From positions 222,836 through 254,572 of the forward strand of contig NW_014577472.1 of assembly GCF_000485595.1 (NCBI RefSeq): a DNA stretch of 31,737 nucleotides, written 5' to 3'. Of the stretch, positions 1 to 11,600 are shown in pieces (positions within the stretch are counted from its first letter, which is position 1; each line of letters opens with the position of its first letter). The notes under the pieces are model-generated. The model had not been told where the DNA came from and did no database searches. It saw only the letters and a program-made list of their open reading frames with translations. Made by a program: the position numbers and the translations under genes. The stretch comes from Priapulus caudatus (taxonomy: Eukaryota > Priapulida > Priapulimorpha > Priapulimorphida > Priapulidae).

Positions 1-43
<43 letters not shown>
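1..43. repeat. (TCG)n trinucleotide microsatellite
   Basis: About 14 uninterrupted TCG triplets open the window and decay into GTT triplets up to about position 53. The repeat may continue to the left of the window. No coding context is visible around it. Confidence 0.95.
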
Positions 44-231
44 TGTTGTTGTTAATGTTGTTAGTGCTATTACTATTGATAGTAGTATTAGTTGTTTATT
101 TATAATGCCCGTTCTCTCGTGCACGCCGGGTTTTGCGTTTAACCACTACCTAGCAAGCAACATGGCGGACTTTTTTCCGCCATGTCAGATTTATCGCTGT
201 CATTTAACACGCGTCTGTTACGCCCTGCGAT

Positions 232-234
<3 letters not shown>

Positions 235-301
<67 letters not shown>
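235..301. repeat. (CT)n dinucleotide microsatellite
   Basis: About 33 perfect CT units. The apparent open frames across it (Ser-Leu or Arg-Glu repeats) are artefacts of the dinucleotide. Confidence 0.95.
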
Positions 302-303
<2 letters not shown>

Positions 304-1203
304 CGCGTCTATGCAGACGCCTATTTTGAGCTTCAGGTTCCGTTGAGGATCCGTGACAGCGTCACGGAAAGATTGCGACATTGCAACATGTATCTTGTTT
401 TTTGTTCTCACGCGAAAAATCCAAAATGATATCAAGAGCTAATGATGATATATGAAGAAAGCCGCGACATTTCACGGCATTCAGTCATCGTCCGCGCAGC
501 ATATTATCAAGAGCTAATAATACCTCATGTTATATCATTCATGTTATATATGGATTATTATGGATATTATTATGTTATATATGGATATAGATATTTGGAG
601 TGAGATGCAAAGAGGAAGAGATCATTATACATATGTGTGTGTGCGTGTGTGTATATACATCTATCCACTAATTATTGTTATTATTAGGCGTGAATAGAAA
701 ACAAATTTGTTTTCATTCACTTCTGTTCCGGGTATGTATCTCTGATTGTTTCCCGTCATACGCAAATCTGCGGGTCTTGAGTGAACTAGCCTTGCCGGCA
801 AACCCGACCCATGTGTCGACACCGGTCGCCGCGTAGGTCGAGTTAACTGGTGCCAAATCCGCACATCTAAATCAGCGTAACCGCTTGTCTGGGGCCCAGT
901 GTCAGAAACATCATATAAATAGAGTTGTATGGCATCTCAAGTCTAAAATATCACACATTTTGAATGCGAAGTGTCGAGCAAAAGTGTTGACATTTTTGAC
1001 TTGATGATATTCATAACTATTTGTGATGTTTCTGACAACAGCCCTCTGTTTAATCTTAACATCTCTCTCACCTTGCAATTTCAAGGTTATATGCGACTCA
1101 AAGTTTCGTCACATGATCGTCACTCGACGAGAGCGACACAACTGAACCGTTGTGGCAGCGATGCCAACCGACCAGTGACACTGCATACCAGCAACCACGG
1201 TGA
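302..1203. other. No gene recognised; AT-rich sequence with short direct repeats
   Basis: I see no convincing exon here. Near 433 and 505 an ATCAAGAGCTAAT motif occurs twice in the same orientation, and 535-600 is a degenerate run of ATGTTATATATGGAT-like units. A plus-strand frame at 971-1249 lacks recognisable sequence. A stretch ending at about 1085 (pyrimidine-rich, then CAAG before GTTATATG) could serve as a splice acceptor, but nothing downstream in that frame confirms it. Confidence 0.5.
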
Positions 1204-1281
1204 CATGCCGCGAGAGATATACCGAGCAGATATGCTGAAAGTCCGCTGACGTCCACGGGCATCAAAGCAGCACCGGCGGCC

Positions 1282-2295
1282 ATGTCGATGACGGGGCATG
1301 CCGGGAAGGTGGCGGCCAAGCATGCCGGGAAGACAGTAACCGAGCATGGCGGTAAGACTAGTGCGGGGGAGAGCCGAGAGCAGGTGCAGGCGTTCATGCG
1401 CGGCCAGGGCATCCGCGACGGCGACTGGCGCGGGGTGCTGCACCGCAAGCACTCGGCCGACCTCCGCCGCGGGCTCGACCGCCTCCAGGTGACGCTGCAG
1501 AAGGAGCAGCGGCAAGCCGAGCGCAAGACGTCGCAGATGGCGCTGCTCACCCAGCAGATGGCGCTGGCGTTCGACGACCTGGCGGCAGCGTCGTCGTCGA
1601 CCTGCCCTAGCCGGAAGACGAGCACCGACAGCCAGTACAGCTGGCCGATGGGCGGCGCCTCGCGCCGAGCCAGCGTGTCGCGCTACGGCTGCTGCGCGTC
1701 AATGTCGCCGATGCCGCCGGGGCGCTGCGCGAGCTGGGAGAGCGCGCTGAGCAGCGGCACGTGCGTCGTCCGTGGGGCGGATCATCGCACAAGCGTCATC
1801 GACGTGCCGACGATCCTCGTGACGTCGGCCGACGACGATGACGACGGTGGCGCCGCCGTCGCGGCGACCACCGACCCCGCGCGCATGGATGACGAGCAGC
1901 TGAAGATCTACAACTTCATGCAGCTGGCGTCGTCAGAGGGCGCCACCGGCGCAGCGATGGAGGGCAGGAGGGATGGTGGCCGGCAGCGGCGCAGCAGCCG
2001 CGTGTACGCGCAGCCAATCCCGCGACTGCGCAGACGCTCGAGCGTCGGCGGCCCGGCGGCGGCGGCAATAGAGGAGGAGACGGAGCCCCCGCTCAGGCTT
2101 CCACCTCTCCTCCTCCCTCCGCTGCACAAGCAGAGCAAGCCGCTGCCTGTGAGAACGGGATTCGGACCGAAGCCTGCCTCGTCTGCAGCCAAGCAGACGA
2201 TGGAAGTTGACTGGAAGGAGCTGCAGCAGTGTCGGTACTTGCGTCAGCCACGCCGACGACAGGAGAAGACCCACGTTGCCCATTGCAACTACTGA
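1282..2295 (+). CDS. Hypothetical GC-rich protein with coiled-coil-like segment
   Basis: This 337-codon open frame is strikingly richer in G+C and CpG than its surroundings, and its codons mostly end in G or C, as expected of real coding sequence. The ATG at 1282 has a good Kozak context (GCGGCC before it). The frame is open back to a TGA at 1201-1203, so the ORF could be a single exon or a terminal exon with an acceptor between 1204 and 1281 (AG at about 1229 or 1270). Visible features: Lys/Gly-rich N-terminus; charged heptad-like segment at residues ~55-100 (Leu/Gln/Glu rich) that looks like a coiled coil; Ser/Arg-rich middle; an acidic DDDDD run near residue 185; and a basic, Pro-rich C-terminus. 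No catalytic motif, signal peptide or membrane segment is seen. I do not recognise the family. The C-terminus may be wrong: an 81-bp tandem repeat there reads openly in another frame as far as 2416. Confidence 0.5.
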   Translation: MSMTGHAGKVAAKHAGKTVTEHGGKTSAGESREQVQAFMRGQGIRDGDWRGVLHRKHSADLRRGLDRLQVTLQKEQRQAERKTSQMALLTQQMALAFDDLAAASSSTCPSRKTSTDSQYSWPMGGASRRASVSRYGCCASMSPMPPGRCASWESALSSGTCVVRGADHRTSVIDVPTILVTSADDDDDGGAAVAATTDPARMDDEQLKIYNFMQLASSEGATGAAMEGRRDGGRQRRSSRVYAQPIPRLRRRSSVGGPAAAAIEEETEPPLRLPPLLLPPLHKQSKPLPVRTGFGPKPASSAAKQTMEVDWKELQQCRYLRQPRRRQEKTHVAHCNY

Positions 2296-2390
2296 TGATG
2301 ACGTAGTACGCATCAGTACCTGCGTCAGCCCCGCCGACAACAGGAGAAGACCCACGTTGCCCGTTGTAACTACTGATGACGTAGTGTCAA
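2232..2390. repeat. 81-bp tandem duplication at the 3' end of the hypothetical gene
   Basis: Copy 1 is 2232-2312 and copy 2 is 2313 to about 2390. They differ by a handful of substitutions and one 3-bp deletion. The TGA of the 1282 frame lies in copy 1. In the frame starting at 2207 both copies are open as a 27-residue and a 26-residue repeat ending at a TGA at 2414-2416. The unit length and the indel are both multiples of three in that frame. Confidence 0.85.
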
Positions 2391-2731
2391 TACGTGAGTC
2401 GGCCAACTATTGGTGACGCAACTTATGTCTACTATCCGTTAGACCTGTCGACATCATGAGAAGACTCACGGCAGCTACTAATCGCGTAGCGCTGCTCAAT
2501 GTTGTGTAAAACGGTGTTCGTAGTTCGTAAAGGACCATTCACACCGCGTGTGGCGATGAGCTAAAACGCTTACGAGGCAGGTGGTCGCTGCATGGGCGTA
2601 CCACTGGCGAAATAACTAAGACGAAGTGACACGGTTTGATACAAGGGAATAACGAAGACTATGTACGTGACAGTATTTGACAGTGGCGATCTCCATACTA
2701 TACTATAATATACTTTACTATAATTTACTAT

Positions 2732-2737
2732 AATAAA
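2732..2737 (+). promoter_or_regulatory. Possible polyadenylation signal (AATAAA)
   Basis: First AATAAA downstream of the 1282-2295 ORF, about 435 bp past its stop, in AT-rich sequence. A second variant signal (ATTAAA) lies near 2886. It fits a terminal exon, but no cleavage site can be seen. Confidence 0.35.
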
Positions 2738-2740
2738 CTT

Positions 2741-3350
2741 GCCGTGATTTTGAGCGTTTGGTTGAGTAATGGAAATGCCATTTTCCGTGTGAAAGTGGGT
2801 ACCTGTGCATGAAAACGGTCCATAATACTAATAGTTGTAAATATGTGAACTACATGATCATATATAGAACCAGAAATGTACATTGAATTAAAGTGCCAGT
2901 TTGTTTGAGTCTCAATTCATGAAAGACATTCTTAACAGCAACAATATATACGCTTAGGAGGGGATGTATAGCGGGGAGGGTTGTAGGTGTAGACACGTAC
3001 ACTACTGGTGATCAGAGACGTCGGATCATAATATAATAGCACAAGACATTTGTGACTTTTCATGATTTTATTAAAATTTAAATGCCAACTGCAACAACGC
3101 TGAGCACATTTGGTTTCTTTATCTTGGTCACTTTTCACTTTTCGTAAAACCCTTCGATATATGACCCAACGTTCCGCAGGGTTCTTTTTAGCTTATCTAA
3201 ATACGATTCCGACACATTATTATTGATAATTTTATCGCTGACATTTCTCTTCTAATTTTCAATATCCATAAAATGAAAAAATTTCACACATCAATCAAAA
3301 AATCCCACCTTGTGTGGCTGTGTCACACTCAGTAATACATGTGATGACAA
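2741..3350. other. Intergenic spacer between convergent genes
   Basis: AT-rich sequence between the hypothetical plus-strand gene and the 3' end of NOP56. No exon-like frame or repeat structure was found. Confidence 0.5.
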
Positions 3351-3356
3351 TTTATT
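3351..3356 (-). promoter_or_regulatory. Polyadenylation signal of NOP56 (AATAAA on minus strand)
   Basis: TTTATT on the plus strand is AATAAA on the minus strand, about 270 bases downstream of the NOP56 stop codon. A further one lies at about 3065. It implies a 3' UTR of roughly 0.3 kb. Confidence 0.45.
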
Positions 3357-3624
3357 TAAAATGGATTTGCACATACTACTAGACAGCAAGTGAATGAAAT
3401 TGCTCTAGCTTACCAAGCTGAACATTTTAACAATTACACTTCACCTGCAGCGTATTAAATCTGTTCATCGCCAGCATATCGTGCTGATATTACTCTTCAA
3501 TACTATAGTTTATGTACACCAAAAGTACAATCACCGTGTACTGCTAATGTTAAGTTAACGTACTCCTGCCAAAATCAACATATCTTCTTTGCACACCAGT
3601 ACTATAAAATGACAATGCTCCACG

Positions 3625-6600
3625 TCAGGCAGCCAGCGTCTTCTTCTTCTTCTTCATGCTCTTCTTCGCCGATAAGGTCTCATCCAACTTAGATGAATCT
3701 AACGTGGAATCTCCACCCATCTTCTTCTTCTTCTTCTTGGCGGGTGTGGCTTGCTCCTGTGAGGTGTCCATCATCGACACGTCCACACCCTTCTCCTTCT
3801 TGACCTTCTTCTTCGTCGGCTCCTCTGCATCTACGCCATTCTGTTGCTTCTTCGCCATCTTCTTCCGCTTCTTGGCGATCTTCTTGGCTACCTCAGTCGC
3901 CTGCGCGAGGTGGGACACAGTGATTACATAATGTCAGACACTAACGAACATACAAGAAGCCTCCCTACGTAACTTGACATGGCTGGGCGCCTCATTGTCA
4001 GAGCAATAAACAGTAAAGCCACTGTAAGTCTAAGACGAAGTGTTATGCAAATGTTACGATATCATACACTATATACAACATATACCTATACCTCTGTGAC
4101 CAACAACAGGCCCCTGTACTATATAACCACAAGATTACGACCTTGAAAAGCCCAATCATCGTTAATAACTTTTCATCAGAGACTTGCTGTACATGATTGC
4201 CCATATAATGAATTTCCAGCAGCGCTGCCGCCACAGCATACCACACACGGCGGGCCCACTCGGACATAGACTGACACCATGCAGCCATGTCGCTGCACCT
4301 ACCTTTCCCACTGCCTCGTGCATGACGTCAACATTCTTCCGCGGCGCTTCGCCTGTCTCATAGAACGTGAGCCGGTCTTCCACCTGCTGCTTCATCATGT
4401 CTCCGTAAACCGTCGTCGGAATTTCTATCAAAAAAACAAACAAACAAACAAAAAAACTAATAAACATCAACTAAAATATCACTCCGCAGGGTTTCAGGTT
4501 TCACAAACATTTTCTCCTTGTAGTTCGTGCTGAGCTCGACAGGTGATCAAGCGATAAGCTCGTCAAATCTACGTAATATGAGGTTGTAGGGCAGCGGATC
4601 TGCACATTGTAGGGAATGTTCTAGCCTCCATTATACGCATTTCATCGCGTTTACTTGGGCTTGCCTATTTCCACCACACGCCCCATACGACCTTCGGAAG
4701 TGTTTCACTGACATCATTGCATTCAGGCTGTTGACGGTTGACAATTAAAGACTGGATTCATCACGTTATGAACACACGCTACATAGGCAGCAAACACGCA
4801 CTTTTCTGCGACACTTCATCAGCACAAACCATGACACGGTACACTGTGAGTGTTAAAACACTCATACTCCAATAGAATAGCAACATTATTAAACCTTAAG
4901 GTATGCACACACACAACGCACATGCACGCACATGCACGCACGCACGCACACATGTACGCACCAGAGAAGCAGTCAATCCTAGATGCAATGGAACACTTGT
5001 TCGCTAGGTATCGGGATATCCTTCCTTTGTTCTTGGCGCCAGCTCGACCGATGAAGGAGGAATGGAAAATCAGCCCGTACTTAGGTGTGTTTCCTTTGGT
5101 CTTCAAAGCACTGAGTGAGAAATGCAACCGTATCTATTGCTATTTACGTTTGCAATATCGGTCAATAGAATTGACATAATGCATAGATGTAAAAACTATA
5201 TCTCAGATAACTAATTTTAAGAAAGGCAACTATTTATGACAACCAAAAGCTTCAAAGCATATTTTACATGTACAGAACGTCATATTACGAAACCAATATA
5301 TGGTAACCACACACTCACTTACTCACGCATCACTGTACGCATGCACTTACACATCCATGCACGCGTCCAGCCACGTACATATCAATGCACGTACCCACCA
5401 ATTCACGCATCCAGCCACGTACATATCAGTGCACGTACCCACCAATTCACGCATCCAGCCACGTACATATCAATGCACGTACCCACCAATTCACGCATAC
5501 ACACGCGCACTAGATATTCAGGCCACGTCTGTGCTCTACACAACAGTCATTACCGGAATAGAGCCTTCTCCGCTCCGAGAATCTGCACGGTGGATGCCGG
5601 GTACTTTGCCAGGTTCGTCAGGCTGCCGGCATGCGAGATCAGACGTGCGCCCACCTGTAGCACAAGCAATGGCTGAATGTAGCGAAAACCAATCACACAG
5701 ACTCGCAATGAAGATGAAAACGACGGTCGGAAACCATTAATAGAGGCCAAGGATAGAGTTAAACCACCGCTACACCCGAATTCAGGTGTGGCAACTAAAG
5801 CTGTGGACACACTAGGTGATTTTTCAGGCGACTGAGTCGGGCAACTCAATCGCCTGAAAAATCGCCTAGTGTGTCCAGTGAGTCGGCGACTGAGTCGCCC
5901 GATTGTACAATTCATCAGCCAATCAAACGGTGCCATTTTCAATCATGCAGGGTGCGAAATTCATGCGAGTCCGGAGTCAAATACTCCCCGATTTACTGTC
6001 GGACTCCCTGATTTGACATATGCAGGAGTCCGTGAGACTCCCTGAAAATTCTGCTATACTAACTTGTTCGTTCCAGAGCACGGCCTCGCGAAATTGCCGT
6101 AGTTTTTCAGCAAATGTCCAAAGCAAATTTGGCAGACGTGCAACTGCATGAATCTTCCAAAAACGCACGTGCGTTATTGACTTAATTTATTGTGTATCTT
6201 TAATTTTGAACTTCAGACTGCAGACTGCCTCATTTTGCTGCGGACTCCCTCTTTTTGAGGGCAGGGAGTCCGTTGGACTCCCTTAATTGTTCACAAGTTA
6301 ATTTCTACCCATGATCATGTGACAATCAATCTAGGTGGAGCGAGTGTTTTAGTGTTATAGGGGGAGATAAATCGCCGATGAATCGCGCTGAAAGATCGCC
6401 TAGTGTGTCCACAGCTTAAGCAAGGTGAACAAAAACCACAACTCTATATATACAGTCGCAACACGGATCCTTGAACTGAGCTAACTGCCTGGCGTAACTG
6501 CCCGGCAGCTCAGACCAATCACTGCCGCAATATAACGTTCTAAAAGACAATGCTTGGCAACAAAGTGCCGCAGAGTCGACGTTCGACGTAACGCGTATAA

Positions 6601-8575
6601 ACCGGTCTAGCTTGTCCGACTTAACAAAGACATCCAAGGACGCGAGCGTGGTCATCTCGCTCCGACGGACGTATCGATTAACAAGGGGCAGCACTCACCA
6701 TCTCTCCGATGAGGGCCGCGAGGTTGGGAGCACAGGCGTCCATCTTGCTGATGAGATACTGCTGCAGCGTCTGCCTATACTCAGCCAGTGCGATGACGCG
6801 GCCCGCAAACCTCTCGATGTTGATCAAGTCGATCGGAGAGATGTCCATGCCTAGCAATCGCACCAGCGCGTTAAAACGGTATTACCGCGTGCGCACGCAT
6901 ACACCCACACCGATGTATATATTATCAGGGACTCTGTTGTCAGAAATACAATTAATCTTAACATTAGTCCTAATGTTACCTTTTTCTCTTAGACTGTTTG
7001 CCGACTCATGAAGTTACAATACCAAATCCTGAATGCCAAATCCTAGCAAATTTCGTCATACCTTTCGAAACATGATTCTGTCAACGGTCTACGATAACAT
7101 AAAATGTTGTGTTAAGACCAATGTTATAACCAATTTTCTTTCTGACAACGAGCCCCAGAGTTATAAATATCCAACATACGTATCGCGATACTTTCAAGAG
7201 AAACTACCTAGCAAACTATACACTCAACCAGGATTTTACCAATCATGTGAATGCTTACAAATCGGTATCGTGGAGGGATTAGTAAACAACTGTTATTGAA
7301 TTGCAAATTGTGTTATGATTATTTTTGGATGAAACTACACTGCTAAATTATATGATTTTTATTCAGTTGTCAGTAGAGTATTGATACGTGTCTCGTCAAG
7401 GTATCGTTGTGTATTGCGATACATCGATACATCAATGATTCGTTCCACCCCTACACAATGACGCGTCACCTCCTCTATCAATATTCACCCACATGGCCTA
7501 CAAACCTCAAATCACACGCTCTTCGAACAACTCATCGGATTCTCAGTTTCAAACGTGTGAAGGTATCCCACACCAACGAAGGGTAATCCGACTCATCTGA
7601 CAGTAAACACACAAGACCCCGACCGGGTCGTTGCCTATAACTGCTCATGAATCTACGAACGATAAGCGTCGACCGACGACACAAACACATCACAAACAGA
7701 TATGACACCGTACGCATATCAAATATCATAACTTCTGCGCACGAAGCGTATTTAGCTATTTTAGGTATTTTATCAAAAAAATGTGTTTTTGTAACATTTG
7801 AAGCAATAGTAAATCCAGTAAAATCAATGATTTAAAAGGGGGCATAGCCTAATCGTGACGTGGATTTGGGAATCTGTGCTGAGCTTTGTAATGGACGACC
7901 GGCAAGAGCTCATAATAGAGAAGAGTATGACACCGTTTTGCATAGTTTTCAACTTGTAAATATTCTATCAATATGTGAATAAATATATTCAAACTTTACC
8001 TTTTACTCTATTTACTCTATTATGAGCTCTTGACGACCGGACGCGTAGCCACTGCGTAAAAAAAATCCCAGAAAATCTAGAGAGAGACGTTGTGTCCGAT
8101 GTGATAAACGTCGCTCACCCATGGAGGACTTGGACGCGTCCATGATCGCCTGCGCCTTGGCGCTGTCCTGTAAGATCTCCTCCATGCTGGCAACGATGTC
8201 GTCGGTAAGCTGCATGCGGTCCTTGATGCAGCGCACAATCTTCGCGTACAGGTAGTTGTCGTTAACGATCTTCACCAGCTCCGGGAAGTGGTACGAGTAC
8301 CACTCTCTGCAAAACATTGCGAGGTTTTTTTGCACGTTGCGTCGTTTCGAAATCACGCGCGTCGATGCAATCGCAATCGACCGACTGAAACGAGTTGGTG
8401 TCTTTTCTCACACGGCCAGCAAGAAGCGGCCTGCGTGACGCTGAAGTGGTCACTGCCACACCCTCGTGCACATGTGACTGTGCTGTAAGTGACGCTCGTA
8501 GGGTCTATGTCCCCTGACCTCTGTTTGACCTGGCTCGTTTAGCTATTTGCTGACTAACTGCCTGAACGCCTGATA

Positions 8576-8606
<31 letters not shown>

Positions 8607-8607
8607 G

Positions 8608-8638
<31 letters not shown>

Positions 8639-11600
8639 TATATTAGTCAGAATAGCTTAAACGAGCCAGGCAAAGAGGCGCAGGGGAATAGACGCGTTAT
8701 GCTGCGTAAGTGACAGCTCGTGCGTCACGTACCTGATATTCAACGGAGATAGCCCATACTGACATACCGAGAGCATCCACAGCCCATACAACATACTAAC
8801 AAGGCTTAGCCATCCCGATGTTAATGGAGATAGGCCATACCTGTCGTTAAAGCTAGTGGAGGCGGCAGTACTAACAAGGCCAGCCGTCCACTGTGCTAAC
8901 TGAGGCAGCTATGTCCTCCGGCTAATGTTAACAGCGTTTCAACGCTGTCAGTGTTCAAGCAATGCACGCTAGCCGCCCCTGGTCGCTGGATTTTCGGGAA
9001 GGCTGGGAGAGGGAGGAAGGCGGGGTAAGGGAATGAACGCGTTGTTTTGTTTTCTAGGCATGCAAAATACATTGTGAATATTTTATATACTACAGGCAGT
9101 TAGCTATATTATTATACCGCTTAGGAAAACGGTAAACAAACCTTGTTTGCGATCTACGCCTTGCTACGTCTTACGGCGTTCTAGGTTTTAGCAAATTTAC
9201 GATTGAGTCTGCAAACTCATGAATTTCATTGCACGTTCGAGAATCAAGCGGTAGAGGCATTGTTAATTGCCTTAAGTTCATGTAAGACTGGGGTAATATA
9301 GACTGTCCCTGTTTAATTTTATAGGTATATGTAGTGCCTGCCATCAGTTGGAAAATCAAGTTAACAAACACCAATAATTTATCCTACGGAGATGACTTGC
9401 GTGTCCGGCGGGTGAGTTTTGATTGTTCGCGCAAGGGGGGAACGGGTTGACTCCGTGATTGCGCGCGGAACGTTGTTAGAGGAGCTAGCCTGCGCGCTAG
9501 CAGTTCGGAAGCCACGCACCGGCTGTGACCCTAATGAGCCAGTTTGTGGCGGCGCGATGGTCATGGGATCGAAACAGGCTGCAGGGCCTGCGTACGCTGA
9601 TGCGATAGGGGGCACTAATGAAGGCAACGCGTAGCCCTGCAGCCTAGCGTGACGACTGATGCGCTAGGATGCTCAGTATGGAGCAAGGGCTAGCCGGCAG
9701 GCCTTGCGTACCCTGATCGATAGGCGGCTAATGAAGCAACTAGCCTGCAGCGGCTGGCGTACCTGATGCGGCTAGATGCTAATGGGAGCAACTAGCGTGC
9801 AGCTGCGTAGCTGATGCGCAATAGGGCGCTAATGAAGCAAGCTGCCTGCAGCCTGCGTGAGCTGATGGGCGATACGGGCGCTAATGAACAGACTAGCCTG
9901 CAGCGCACTGCCGTACCTGATGCGCGATGCGGTAATGAAGCAACTAGCCTGCGAGCCTGCGTGACCTGAATCGGATAGGGGCGCTAATGAAGTGAGAACA
10001 ACTAGGCCTGAGCCTGCGGTACGTGATGCGGATAGGGCGGCGGTACATGGAACGGCCACGCTGGGCCGCCCTGCTGCAGGGCCTGCGTGGACCCGACGGG
10101 TGGGCACGGGGTAGGAGTGCCGCTAATCGGCGGCGGCGGGCGCCCGCGGAGGCAACTAGCCTGCAGCCTGCGTACCTGATGCGATAGGCGCTAATGAACA
10201 ACTAGCCTGCAGCCTGCGTACCTGATGCGATAGGCGCTAATGAACAACTAGCCTGCAGCCTGCGTACCGGCCCGGCGGGCGGTCGGCGCTCCGGGCTGCC
10301 TGATGCGCTAGAATGGCCCGGAAGGAGGCGCCGAGAGCGCATACGACTCGCCAGCGCCGTCGTAGCGCGCTGATGCGCTAGACGCGTGCGGCTCTAACGG
10401 GCGACTAGCCTGCAGCCTGCGTACCTGGGGCCGGTTTCACGAAGCGTACTTAAGTATGTAATCATGATTAAATCACTAATCATGATGAACTTCCCGTACT
10501 TAAATTGAAGTGACTGTTTCACGAAGCGTAATTAATTTTAATCATGACTAAGTTAATCACAATATTTAATTCTACTCAGGAGCATGATTAAATCCACAAA
10601 TCATAATTAGTTGCTAGTACTAGAAGTAGTATGTAGTTAGTACTAGTATATTAAGTATGATGCAGGAAATTTTACTTCAATTTTTTCCCAAGGAAATTTA
10701 AATTATCTAAGATTAGCTGTACTAATTTAGTCATTATAATTTCAAATTAATTCCTTTTCATGTACAGAATTTGCAGATACTTTTGGCGTTGTCCGCAATT
10801 TTGAATACAGTGTAATTCATGTTTAAGTCGGCTAATTATGTAATTAGTTAAATATGTACTTAAATCGCTTCGTGAAACAGATTTTTAAGTATGATTAACT
10901 AATCATAATTACAGGAGGTTAAGTATGATTAGTGATTTAATCATAATTAAAGTTAATCACGCTTCGTGAAACCGGCCCCAGATGCGCTAGATGCGTGCGG
11001 GGCTAACGAGAGCGACTAGCTTGCAGCATGCGCTGTACCTGATGCGCATGGAGAAGGTGTTGATGTCCTTGTCGAGCTGATCGATGAGGCTGATCGCCTG
11101 TATGATCATGTTGTCGACGCGGTTGACGTTAAACTTCACGCGGCCGCGTGAGTAGCTGTGCCCGAGTCCGAGCTGCGCCTTTGACGCCGTCTCCCTCGTG
11201 AAGCCCTTCACCAGGTGGTGGAAGTTGTACCTGATGCCTGGAAATAATGGGGAAAAAATAAATAGAAAACAAGTGCTGCAGTTCGACAAGGCTCATCTGG
11301 TGTCTGGTGTTCTGCTGATAAATTCATTTGTGCATAGCAAGACGTCTTATACATAAGTCTTCTTTATTCTTGTTTGACTTTCGTAGCCAATTGGAACAAA
11401 TATATCAGCTACACTTTCGCACCCACTTAATCTCTATGCATTGCAGACACATGTGCATTGCAGGTTGGCAAGCAACAATTATGAATAGAAGCATGCCAGC
11501 CATGGGCTGCCCTGTGTTTTTGCCTACCCACACGAGCATTCACTGATTCAGCCTTCACGGTGCTATAGACACTGCTTTAGAAAATAATATGATTTAAGGA

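Noticed and set aside
1098-2406. Long minus-strand frames opposite the 1282-2295 ORF
   Set aside because: GC-rich coding sequence commonly leaves the antisense frames open; codon usage and start context favour the plus strand.
4150-4190. CTGATGA box C-like motif in NOP56 intron 9
   Set aside because: No CTGA box D follows within 100 bases on the same strand.
4700-4830. Possible intronic box C/D snoRNA in NOP56 intron 8 (GTGATGA at 4763-4769 on the minus strand, CTGA about 34 bases later, ATGATGT beyond)
   Set aside because: NOP56 introns host snoRNAs in vertebrates, so I searched. There is no final box D at a proper distance, no terminal stem, and no guide I can match to rRNA.
5236-5740. 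Two overlapping ~146-codon plus-strand frames
   Set aside because: They run through the 44-bp minisatellite and antisense to NOP56 exon 7; the repeat explains the openness.
7033-7299. 88-codon plus-strand frame in NOP56 intron 5
   Set aside because: AT-rich, no recognisable family, antisense within an intron, no supporting splice or promoter signal.
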